A program made the translations under genes and the position numbers. The notes under the pieces were generated by a model that had not been told where the DNA came from, did not search any database, and saw nothing but the letters and a program-made list of their open reading frames with translations. From JAKLKS01 sp964370855 (GTDB lineage: Bacteria; Planctomycetota; JAJSAM01; JAKLKS01), in assembly GCA_964370855.1 (NCBI GenBank), contig CAYJMF010000199.1, positions 1 through 5,616 on the forward strand: a stretch of 5,616 nt of DNA, in the 5' to 3' direction. Positions 1 through 5,616 of this stretch are shown piece by piece (position 1 is the first letter of the stretch; each line of letters begins with the position of its first letter).

Positions 1-8
1 CCCTGGAA

Positions 9-47
9 GTTATCCACAGGAAAGTTGGAAAGTTGGGTGCGTCCCCT
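9..47 (+). repeat. Left arm of a 39-bp inverted repeat flanking the operon
   Basis: This arm matches the reverse complement of 5562-5600 at 38 of 39 positions. The only difference is base 20 (G here, A in the other arm). From the outside inward it reads: a DnaA-box-like 9-mer (10-18), two copies of GGAAAGTT in tandem (19-26 and 27-34), then GGGTGCGTCCCCT. Identity stops at base 48. Bases 46-47 are also the last two bases of the HEAT-protein stop codon, so the gene ends on the repeat. What is seen is the inverted pair. Whether it is a transposon end, a dispersed intergenic repeat or a recombination site cannot be told from one window. No target-site duplication is visible in the 8 bases outside it. 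Confidence 0.93.
10..18 (+). other. Perfect DnaA-box 9-mer in the left arm
   Basis: TTATCCACA matches the high-affinity E. coli DnaA-box consensus at 9 of 9 positions. It sits at the outer edge of the inverted repeat. The motif is certain; binding by DnaA is inferred. DnaA boxes are known at the end of IS50, so one inside a transposon-like end has precedent. Confidence 0.5.
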
Positions 48-2898
48 ACTTCCCGCCGAGGCGTTCGAGGGCGGAGAGGGCGGAGGCGCGGACGGCGGGG
101 TCCTTGTCGTCGAGGAGGGAGAGAAGGAGGGGGACGCCGGAGGCGTCGCCGAGGGCGCCGAGGGCGAGGGCGGCGCCGCGGCGCTTCACGGGATCGGGAT
201 CCTTCGCCAGCGCCGTGGCGTCGTCGAGGGCCTTCTTCGCGCCCTCCATGCCGTAGCGCTCGAAGGTGTCCTTGAGCTCCCGGTAGTTGCGGATGGAGTC
301 GAGGGCCTCCTTCGCCTCCGCGCGCACGTCCTCGTCGGGGTGGTCGAGAAGGGGCAGGAGCCGCGGCCAGAACTCGACCAGGTTGAACCGGCGCACGACC
401 CGGGCGGCGGCCGCGACCATGGGCGCGCGGGCGTCGGCGAGATACCCGTTCACGTAGGCGTTCCGCTTCTCCGCGGGAAGGACGAAAGAGACCTGCTCGA
501 GGAGGCTCCCCGTGCGCCGCTCCTCGGGGAGGGCCTCGAAGAAGCCGACGGCGACCTCCGGGGGGACGTCCAGGTGGCCGGGGCCGGGAGGGTTGCGGAC
601 CACACCGCAGATCGCCCACCGGGGATCCCCCATGCCGGGGTTGGCCACCACCGCCGCCACGAGGTCCGGGACCGCCTCCACGCCGAGGAACTCCACGAGC
701 CTCCGGCGGATCCAGGGCGAGCGCGTCCCCGGGAACGCCGCCCGCAGGTCGGGCAGCGCCTCCCTCCCGAGGAGGCCCACGAGCACCTGCAGGACCTGCT
801 CGTTGTACTCCCGCGCGAGGCAGGCCCGGAGGTCGGGGGCGGCCTCCTTTCCCGCGAGGTTCACCAGCAGTTCGAGGTAGTTCACGGGCTGGTTCGGCGT
901 CCCCTGGGGGTTCTTCGCGAGCCAGGCCCTGATGTCGCCCACGGACTCCTTCCCGGCGAGTTCCACGAGCATGTCCAGCATCCACGCGTTCGCGTATCCG
1001 AACCGCTCGAGGGCGTTCCGGAAGTCGGGGATCGCCTCATTTCCCACACAGCTCTGGAGGAGGGAGAGGCAGGACGCCACCACGCCCGGGATGGTGTGCT
1101 GTTCGATCATCCCCCGCAGCACCGGCGCCAGGGAGGGGTCGTGGCTGGATCTCGCCAGGGCCCACACCGGGCCGTTGGTGCCCCCCGCCGACGCGGGGAG
1201 ATCCTCCGCGATCCTCGCGATGACCCCCGGCGGGAGCGCGAGCCGCCCCTCCTTCACCTTCTGGACGATGCAGTTGTATCCCTGTGCTCGCACCTCCGGT
1301 TCGGGATGCATCGCCAGGGCGATCTGGACCTCCTCGGGCAGGCGGGTCCATGCGTTCGACGAGCTGAACCAGGGCTGGATCCATGCCTGGAGCGCCGGCC
1401 CCTGCAGCCGGGACAGTCCGGCCATGAAGAGCCGCCCGCTCTCCACGGGGTCGGCGAAACTGACCTGGACGCGCCGGCCGACCTCGGCCTTCAGGAGCTG
1501 CGCCACGTGGGAGACCGAACCGATCTTCGCCTCCCCGGGCTTCCGGGGCCGTTCGCAGCGGCCGAGGAGATCCGCGAGGTCGTCCGGGGGGAGGTCAAAG
1601 ACCGCCGTTCCGAGGACGGTGTACAGCGCCCCCGCGAGGCGCCCCGCGTCCTCCCCCGCCCCGTCCAGCCCCCGGCGCAGCCCCTTCAGGAACCCCCCCA
1701 GGAGCCCCGCGTGCCAGCGGACAGAGACCCCGGGGCGGGAATCGCCGCCGTTGCCCTCGCGCAACCACGCCACGGTCCTCTCCACCGCGCCGGTGTCCTC
1801 AGCGTCGAGGAGGCGGTTCACCGCCCGGTCCCTCTCCTCCCCCCCGAGCGCCTTCCCGCTGTCGAGCATGAGGAACGCCGAGGCCTGCTCCCTCGCGGTG
1901 CCCGATTCCATCACCGTGCGCAGCGCCTCCACGGCCTCCGCCGGAAGCTCCTTCAGGGTGTTGAGGCACCAGAGGGCGACCTGGCGGTGCCGCCCGTCCC
2001 CGGAACGGAGGAACTCGACGGCCGTGGGAACCAGGGCCGTGGCCGAGGGTCCGAAGGGCGCGGACAGGAGGACCAACTTCAGCTCGTCGTCGGCGCCCCG
2101 GAGGATGTCCCGGAGGACCGGCACGACCTCCTCCGCGGGCTCGGCGGAGAACTGCCTCCCGAAGAGCTCATTCAGGACCTGGTGCCGGGTCGGCCCCTCC
2201 AGGACGGCGGCCGCCCGGAGGAGGGCGTACCGCCCGTTCCGGTCGGCGTCGTTGCCGGTCATGGGGATATCCCCGACGGCCTGCCGGACGACGTCGGGGA
2301 AGGCGACCTTCGGATCCGCCAGCGCCCGCGCCAGCGCCCCCCGCGCCCCCGGCGCCGGCAGGTTCGCGAGGATGGCCGCCGCCCCGGTGACGATGCCGAC
2401 GTCGGCCGTGCGGAGCCCCTCCTCCAGCAGCGGGACCGACCGCCCCCCGATGCGCCGGAGGTCGGCGGCCGCCTGGTCCCTCTCGGGCCCGGCGAGTTTC
2501 CAGACGAGTTCCCGGATGCGGGTCCTGAGCTCGTCCTCGATGCCGTCGGGCTCCCGGTCGGCGCTCGCGATGGCCTCCGCCGCCTCGTGGCAGGCCGGGT
2601 CCACCTCGAGGGCCGCGCGGAAGGCCGCCTTCGCCTCCTCGACCCGCCCCGTCTTCATCAGGCACCGCCCGCTCCCGAGCAGCGCGCGGAGCAGCGCCTT
2701 CTCGTCCTTCGCCGCGCGGGCCGCCTCCGCCGCCTCGGCGTAGAGCGTCGCCGCCTTCGGGAAATCGCGGAGCCCGTTCTCCTCGTAGAAGGCGCGGAAG
2801 ATGCGCTCCTCGAGGTCGCCCGGCTCCTGCGCGGCGGCTCCCCCGGCGAAACCGATCAGCAGGCCCATGGCCAGGACGGCGGCGGCGGCGATCCTCAT
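46..2898 (-). CDS. Exported TPR/HEAT-repeat protein of unknown function
   Basis: A 950-residue protein with a clear Sec signal peptide (MR, hydrophobic 3-19, AAA at 21-23, likely cut before Q24), so it acts in the periplasm or outside the cell. Residues of about 30-112 are TPR-like (FPKAATLYAEAAEAA; then GRVEEAKAAFRAALEVDP at 84-101). The rest is mostly alpha-solenoid. HEAT-like repeats are clearest at 140-210 and at the C-terminus (843-869 and 896-948, with DEDVRAEAKEAL and DPAVRASALSAL). A distinct repeat, GxE(A/S)xxD(L/I/F), occurs five times at 618-750. No catalytic motif is visible, so a scaffold or binding role is inferred. Nine cysteines are scattered along it. It is co-directional with the two-component pair, 74 bp downstream, and probably in the same transcript. 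It could be ligand, adaptor or output of that system. The TAG stop overlaps the left inverted repeat by 2 bp. The domain type is secure; the biological role is unknown. Confidence 0.93.
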   Translation of the reverse strand: MRIAAAAVLAMGLLIGFAGGAAAQEPGDLEERIFRAFYEENGLRDFPKAATLYAEAAEAARAAKDEKALLRALLGSGRCLMKTGRVEEAKAAFRAALEVDPACHEAAEAIASADREPDGIEDELRTRIRELVWKLAGPERDQAAADLRRIGGRSVPLLEEGLRTADVGIVTGAAAILANLPAPGARGALARALADPKVAFPDVVRQAVGDIPMTGNDADRNGRYALLRAAAVLEGPTRHQVLNELFGRQFSAEPAEEVVPVLRDILRGADDELKLVLLSAPFGPSATALVPTAVEFLRSGDGRHRQVALWCLNTLKELPAEAVEALRTVMESGTAREQASAFLMLDSGKALGGEERDRAVNRLLDAEDTGAVERTVAWLREGNGGDSRPGVSVRWHAGLLGGFLKGLRRGLDGAGEDAGRLAGALYTVLGTAVFDLPPDDLADLLGRCERPRKPGEAKIGSVSHVAQLLKAEVGRRVQVSFADPVESGRLFMAGLSRLQGPALQAWIQPWFSSSNAWTRLPEEVQIALAMHPEPEVRAQGYNCIVQKVKEGRLALPPGVIARIAEDLPASAGGTNGPVWALARSSHDPSLAPVLRGMIEQHTIPGVVASCLSLLQSCVGNEAIPDFRNALERFGYANAWMLDMLVELAGKESVGDIRAWLAKNPQGTPNQPVNYLELLVNLAGKEAAPDLRACLAREYNEQVLQVLVGLLGREALPDLRAAFPGTRSPWIRRRLVEFLGVEAVPDLVAAVVANPGMGDPRWAICGVVRNPPGPGHLDVPPEVAVGFFEALPEERRTGSLLEQVSFVLPAEKRNAYVNGYLADARAPMVAAAARVVRRFNLVEFWPRLLPLLDHPDEDVRAEAKEALDSIRNYRELKDTFERYGMEGAKKALDDATALAKDPDPVKRRGAALALGALGDASGVPLLLSLLDDKDPAVRASALSALERLGGK

Positions 2899-2904
2899 GT
2901 GCGT

Positions 2905-2910
2905 CTCCTT
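2905..2910 (-). promoter_or_regulatory. Ribosome binding site of the HEAT-repeat protein
   Basis: AAGGAG on the minus strand, 6 nt before the ATG at 2898, is a near-ideal Shine-Dalgarno. It decides the start, which a signal peptide directly after the ATG confirms. The frame stays open far upstream (to 3807), but that extension runs out of frame through the regulator gene. Confidence 0.88.
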
Positions 2911-2924
2911 TCCGGTTCCGGCGA

Positions 2925-2948
2925 CCCGCCCATGGGAGCACGGGCGGG
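2925..2948 (-). other. GC hairpin between regulator and HEAT-protein gene
   Basis: Bases 2925-2931 (CCCGCCC) and 2942-2948 (GGGCGGG) form a perfect 7-bp stem with a 10-nt loop, in the 74-bp gap between the second and third genes. On the transcript it lies about 27-50 nt upstream of the third start codon. There is no run of T after it, so it is not a standard intrinsic terminator. It could tune expression of the third gene or protect a processed end, or be a by-product of high GC. Confidence 0.4.
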
Positions 2949-2972
2949 GGCCGGACGCCGGTCCCGGACCTG

Positions 2973-3665
2973 TCACGAAGTCGTCTCCCCCGCCTCGAGC
3001 CGGTATCCCGTCCCGTGCACCGTCACCAGCACGCGGGGCCGCGCCGGGTCCTCCTCGAGCTTCTTCCGCAGGCGTGCCACGTGGTTGTCCAGCGTCCGCG
3101 TCTCGTGGCGCCCCTCGACCCCCCAGAGGTCGTGGAGCAGCCGCTCCCGCTCCACGGCCTGCCCGCGGCGCGCGAGGAGGTAGCGGAGGAGATCGGTCTC
3201 GGCGGGGGTGAGCTCCTCGTCCCTCCCCCCGCGTCGGACGCGGCGGGCGGCGAGGTCCACCTCCGCGGCGCCGAGGCGCACCACGGCCAGGGCGGCGGGG
3301 CCGGCGCGGCGGAGCAGGGCGGCGATGCGGGCGAACAGCTCCGCGAGCCCGAAGGGCTTCGTCACGTAGTCGTCGGCGCCGGAGCCGAGGCCCATGACCT
3401 TGTCCGTCTCCTGGCCGCGGGCGGTGAGGCAGAGGACGGGCACGCGGCTCCCGGCGTCGCGGAGGGCGCGGAGGATCTCGAGTCCGTCGCCGTCGGGGAG
3501 CATGAGGTCGAGGACGACGAGGTCGGGGTTCTCCCGGAGGGCGGCGCGCCGCCCCTCCTTCACCGTGGACGCGGGGACGACGTCGTAGCCCTCGTGGCGG
3601 AGGTTGAAGGCGAGGCCCCTCGCGAGGTCGTCGTCGTCCTCCACCAGCAGGATGCGCGCCTTCAT
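2973..3665 (-). CDS. OmpR/PhoB-family response regulator
   Basis: A 230-residue cytoplasmic transcription factor, the usual length for the family. Residues 1-120 form the receiver: acidic pocket E9/D10/D11, phospho-acceptor D53 (VVLDLMLPDGDG), T81 of the LTAR motif, aromatic switch Y100 and K103 of the TKP motif. Residues of about 127-226 form the winged-helix DNA-binding domain: LTPAETDLL, the recognition-helix region RTLDNHVARLRKKLEED at 190-206, and the wing VHGTGYRL at 216-223. All key residues are present, so it should be a normal phosphorylation-activated regulator. The start ATG lies in the ATGA overlap with the kinase stop and follows a strong GGAGGAGG ribosome site 7 nt upstream. Kinase and regulator are thus translationally coupled and almost certainly cognate partners. 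Target genes are unknown; the tandem repeat at 5539-5557 suggests it controls its own operon. Confidence 0.97.
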   Translation of the reverse strand: MKARILLVEDDDDLARGLAFNLRHEGYDVVPASTVKEGRRAALRENPDLVVLDLMLPDGDGLEILRALRDAGSRVPVLCLTARGQETDKVMGLGSGADDYVTKPFGLAELFARIAALLRRAGPAALAVVRLGAAEVDLAARRVRRGGRDEELTPAETDLLRYLLARRGQAVERERLLHDLWGVEGRHETRTLDNHVARLRKKLEEDPARPRVLVTVHGTGYRLEAGETTS

Positions 3666-5506
3666 GCCGTCCCCTCCTCCAGCGGGATGCGCAGGTCGAA
3701 GATCGCCCCGCCCCCCTCCCTGTCGGCGGCGGAGGCGCCGCCGCCGTGGGCCTCCGCCGCCTCGCGCACGAGGGCGAGGCCGAGGCCCGCCCCGGGGCCC
3801 GCGGCACCGGGGCCGCGCACGAACCGCTCGAAGAGCCGCGGGCCCGGGCCCGGCGGGAGGCCGGGGCCGCGGTCGAGGATGCGGACGACGGCCATTCTCC
3901 CCGCCGGCGCGGCCTCCACCTCCACGGTACCGCCGGAGGCGGCGTGGCGGGCGGCGTTCTCCAGCAGGTTGGAGACGGCGCCGCGCAGCGCCGCCGCGTC
4001 GGCGAGGACGGGGAGGGGACCGGCGATGCGGGTCTCGAGGCGGAGGCCGGCCCGCTCGAGAAGGGGGCGGTGCCACGCGGCCACCTCCTCCGCGAGGACG
4101 GCGAGGTCCTCGGGGCGGCGCTGGAGGGCGGACGGCCCGCCGGCGACCCGGGAGAGGTCGAGGACCTGCCCCACCATGGCGGTCAGCCGCTCCGCCTCGC
4201 GGGCGGCGACGCCGGCGAAGGCGCGGGCCTCCCCGGGGTCGGCGACGCGGCCCGCGGCGAGGGTCTCGGCGTACATGCGAATGACGGAGAGCGGGGTGCG
4301 GAGGTCGTGGCCCACCTTCGTCACGAAGTCGGCCCGGGCGCGGGCGGCCTCGGTCTCCCGGCGGGCGGCGCGCAGCGAGAGGACGAAGGCGGAGGCGCCG
4401 GCGAGCAGCAGCGCCGCGAGGAGCGCTCCCAGCATGAGGGCGGATCGGCGCGCGGCGGCGGCGACGGCGTCGCGGGAGGCGGTGGCGGCCAGGTGGAAGG
4501 GGAAGGCGGGATCCGGGGTCCATTCGGGGATCGAGGGCTCCAGTGTCTCCCGGAGGTCTCCGCGCAGGGGGCGAACCACGTCCCCTATCACGTGATTCCA
4601 CCTGGATTCCCCCTCGAGGTGGAAGACCCCGTGGGGAGGATCCGCGGCGGGTTCGATGCGCATCTTCAGGGTGCCGTCCCCGGCCCGCTGCCACGCGGCG
4701 ATGCGTGCGTCCACGGCCGCAAGGATGGAGAGCGGGTCGTCCGCAGGGAGGAAGGTGATCCCGCCGGGCCCCGAAGGCGGTCGCCGGGCGAACCCCTCCA
4801 GTCCAGCTCGCAGGGAGAGCGCGGCGCGCCTCTCCCTGAAGACCTCCTGCGGGACTCCCGCCAGCCGGCGTATCCCCTCGAGGACCGGGTTCGAACCGGG
4901 GTCGGCGTCGAGGTGAATCGCAAGCCGACCGGGAAGTTCGGGATCCGGCGGCTGCCGCCGGGCAAGGACGAGGAGTGCCTCCAGGGTCCCCTCGCTCCCT
5001 TCCGGAAGGGACTCCAGGAACTCCGCCTCGGCGGCCTCCGCGGCGGGCGCGTCCCCCGTTCGACGGAGGAGCGCGGCCATTCGATAGAGGGCCATGGGGC
5101 GCGCCAGCGAGTCGCGTCCGTCTCCCGCGGCGGTGCGGTACAGTCCCATCGCCCGCTCCGCGTCGCCGTCCACGGTCTCCGCCCTCTCCCCCTCCTGCAG
5201 GAAGAAGGCCGCCTGGGGATCGCTCGATGGCCCCAGCCTCTCCAGGGGCCGGGGAGGAGGGGGATGAAGGATGGCGCCATCGGGACCGATGACGGCATCC
5301 GCCTTCCCCGACACGACCTCTCCCAGGAGGCGGACCGCCTGCTCCCGGAGAGCGGCCTCTCCTACCTTCAGGGAGACCCGGAGCCCCTCCCGGGCCGCCA
5401 GTTCCGCGGCCGCCGACTCCGCCGCGACGATGCGCGCCCCGAGCACCCCCGTCCCCGCCGCCGCGAGGAGGAACAGCAGGAGCGGGAGGATCCGGCCGAC
5501 GCGCAT
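3662..5506 (-). CDS. Membrane sensor histidine kinase with large TPR-like extracytoplasmic domain
   Basis: A 614-residue class-I histidine kinase. It senses a signal outside the cytoplasm, autophosphorylates H400 and should pass the phosphate to the regulator encoded next. Seen in order: membrane helix at about 5-23; extracytoplasmic region about 24-354, with a Pro-rich stretch (82-87) and TPR-like helix pairs at about 115-180; second membrane helix about 355-377; a short Arg/Ala/Glu-rich connector without HAMP; H-box around H400-D401 (GHDLRTPLS); N-box with N517 (NLLENAARHA); G1 motif DRGPG (545-549); F-box LFERF (558-562); G2 motif GAGLG (572-576). All catalytic motifs are intact. The ATG at 5506 was chosen because it places the first membrane helix at the N-terminus. 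Its ribosome site is poor: a G-rich run about 17-25 nt upstream. In-frame GTG (5533) and TTG (5584, inside the inverted repeat) would only add an unlikely leader. The stop overlaps the regulator start. The ligand is unknown. Confidence 0.95.
   Translation of the reverse strand: MRVGRILPLLLFLLAAAGTGVLGARIVAAESAAAELAAREGLRVSLKVGEAALREQAVRLLGEVVSGKADAVIGPDGAILHPPPPRPLERLGPSSDPQAAFFLQEGERAETVDGDAERAMGLYRTAAGDGRDSLARPMALYRMAALLRRTGDAPAAEAAEAEFLESLPEGSEGTLEALLVLARRQPPDPELPGRLAIHLDADPGSNPVLEGIRRLAGVPQEVFRERRAALSLRAGLEGFARRPPSGPGGITFLPADDPLSILAAVDARIAAWQRAGDGTLKMRIEPAADPPHGVFHLEGESRWNHVIGDVVRPLRGDLRETLEPSIPEWTPDPAFPFHLAATASRDAVAAAARRSALMLGALLAALLLAGASAFVLSLRAARRETEAARARADFVTKVGHDLRTPLSVIRMYAETLAAGRVADPGEARAFAGVAAREAERLTAMVGQVLDLSRVAGGPSALQRRPEDLAVLAEEVAAWHRPLLERAGLRLETRIAGPLPVLADAAALRGAVSNLLENAARHAASGGTVEVEAAPAGRMAVVRILDRGPGLPPGPGPRLFERFVRGPGAAGPGAGLGLALVREAAEAHGGGASAADREGGGAIFDLRIPLEEGTA
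3671..3680 (-). promoter_or_regulatory. Strong ribosome binding site of the response regulator
   Basis: GGAGGAGGGG on the minus strand lies inside the last kinase codons, 5 nt upstream of the regulator ATG (7 nt if AGGAGG is taken as the core). It fixes the start at 3665 and supports coupling through the ATGA stop/start overlap. Confidence 0.85.
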
Positions 5507-5538
5507 CCCCCGATCGTCCCATCCCCCCTCCACTCCCC

Positions 5539-5557
5539 ATGTACCGAAGATGTACCG
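5539..5557 (-). promoter_or_regulatory. Tandem CGGTACAT repeat, candidate regulator binding site
   Basis: On the minus strand the sequence reads CGGTACAT-CTT-CGGTACAT: two perfect 8-bp direct repeats with an 11-bp period, between the right inverted-repeat arm and the kinase start. OmpR/PhoB-family regulators typically bind as head-to-tail dimers on direct repeats of about 11 bp, as in the pho box. The regulator encoded downstream in the same operon belongs to this family. Autoregulation of the operon is therefore a reasonable inference. A very weak sigma70-like pair (TTGGGT, 16 bp, TACATC) overlaps the repeat, but I would not call it a promoter. The repeat itself is certain; its role is inferred. 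Confidence 0.5.
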
Positions 5558-5561
5558 CGAA

Positions 5562-5600
5562 AGGGGACGCACCCAACTTTCCAACTTTTCTGTGGATAAC
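5562..5600 (-). repeat. Right arm of the 39-bp inverted repeat
   Basis: This is the reverse-oriented partner of 9-47, with 38 of 39 positions identical. It lies 55 bp upstream of the chosen kinase start, so any promoter for the operon must sit inside or just inward of it. The tandem half is GAAAAGTT followed by GGAAAGTT on the minus strand, so the one mismatch falls in the first of the two 8-mers. The 16 bases beyond it (5601-5616) show no match to the left flank. Confidence 0.93.
5591..5599 (-). other. Perfect DnaA-box 9-mer in the right arm
   Basis: The same TTATCCACA 9-mer lies on the minus strand at the outer edge of the right arm. The two boxes therefore face each other across the operon. 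Because the arms are homologous, this is not an independent occurrence. Confidence 0.5.
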
Positions 5601-5616
5601 CTCGCTGTCGGGCTGC

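Larger units (their letters stand above)
9..5600. mobile_element. Possible inverted-repeat-bounded cassette without its own transposase
   Basis: Two near-identical inverted arms enclose one complete three-gene operon with almost no spare DNA: 55 bp before the first start codon and a 2-bp overlap with the last stop codon. That is the geometry of a non-autonomous element moved in trans, or of a block flanked by dispersed repeats. There is no transposase, integrase or resolvase gene inside and no recognisable target duplication. The cargo looks like a normal chromosomal signalling operon. A dispersed intergenic repeat that happens to occur on both sides, or a contig broken at repeats, is an equally good explanation, hence the low confidence. 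Confidence 0.3.

Noticed and set aside
1..20. Intrinsic terminator downstream of the HEAT gene
   Set aside because: Only a 4-bp stem with bulges (CCTG/CAGG) can be drawn and there is no U-tract. The real terminator may lie outside the window.
9..47. Tn3-family 38-bp terminal inverted repeat
   Set aside because: The length is similar, but the outer end reads GTTATCCACAG rather than the GGGG-type start usual for that family, and no transposase or resolvase is present.
35..52. RAYT/REP-type signature (GTAG followed by a GGG-ACGCA-CCC mini-hairpin) on the minus strand
   Set aside because: GTAG appears only next to the left arm, where it arises from the gene's stop codon, and is absent at the right arm; the stem is only 3 bp. 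It remains a speculative link to Y1 transposases.
25..3183. Very long open frame on the plus strand (over 1000 codons), and others at 932-2743 and 3746-5599
   Set aside because: They are antisense shadows of the three minus-strand genes in GC-rich DNA. Their translations are low-complexity Arg/Gly/Pro/Glu-rich with no domain, while the minus-strand frames contain complete catalytic and structural motifs.
2899..3807. Upstream extension of the HEAT-protein frame to 3807
   Set aside because: It runs out of frame through the response-regulator gene and reads as Arg/Pro-rich nonsense. The signal peptide and AAGGAG site fix the start at 2898.
3666..5576. Upstream extension of the response-regulator frame through the kinase gene
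   Set aside because: The extension is out-of-frame kinase DNA. The receiver domain begins exactly at the ATG at 3665 behind a strong ribosome site.
5549..5576. Sigma70-like promoter TTGGGT-16 bp-TACATC on the minus strand
   Set aside because: Only about 3 of 6 matches to each consensus hexamer; not enough to call in GC-rich DNA, though the real promoter must lie near here if the operon starts within the window.
5507..5584. Kinase starting at TTG 5584 or GTG 5533
   Set aside because: These would add a leader encoded by the inverted repeat and the putative regulatory repeat, put the membrane helix away from the N-terminus, and lack a convincing ribosome site. The true start is still less certain than for the other two genes.
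1..5616. Target-site duplication flanking the inverted repeats
   Set aside because: The bases just outside (ending GGAA on the left, starting CTCG on the right) do not match. The short flanks limit the test.

Overview
The window is a very GC-rich stretch of bacterial DNA. It holds three genes, all on the minus strand and read in the order sensor kinase, response regulator, exported helical-repeat protein. I find no tRNA, rRNA, CRISPR array or transposase. The composition, the HEAT/TPR-rich exported protein and the style of its N-terminus ('QEPGDLEERIFRAFYEENG' followed by a TPR hairpin) suggest an environmental high-GC lineage such as Planctomycetota or a similar uncultured group. This is an impression from the proteins, not a proven placement.

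Layout along the direction of transcription (right to left): a 39-bp inverted-repeat arm (5562-5600); a short leader with an 11-bp-period direct repeat (5539-5557); a membrane histidine kinase (5506-3662); an OmpR/PhoB-type response regulator (3665-2973) overlapping it by ATGA; a 74-bp gap with a GC hairpin; a 950-residue exported TPR/HEAT-repeat protein (2898-46); then the other inverted-repeat arm (9-47), which shares two bases with the last stop codon. The arms match at 38 of 39 positions. Each carries a perfect DnaA-box 9-mer at its outer end. Only 8 and 16 bases lie outside them.

The probable job is signal transduction across the membrane. The kinase has a roughly 330-residue extracytoplasmic region with TPR-like helices and no HAMP domain. 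It would phosphorylate D53 of the regulator, which may bind the tandem repeat upstream of its own operon. The co-directional third gene makes an exported helical scaffold protein that could be the ligand, adaptor or output of the system. The most unusual points are the precise fit of the operon between the inverted repeats, the DnaA-box motif in those repeats, the candidate autoregulatory site, and a five-copy 'GxEAxPDLR' repeat in the HEAT protein.
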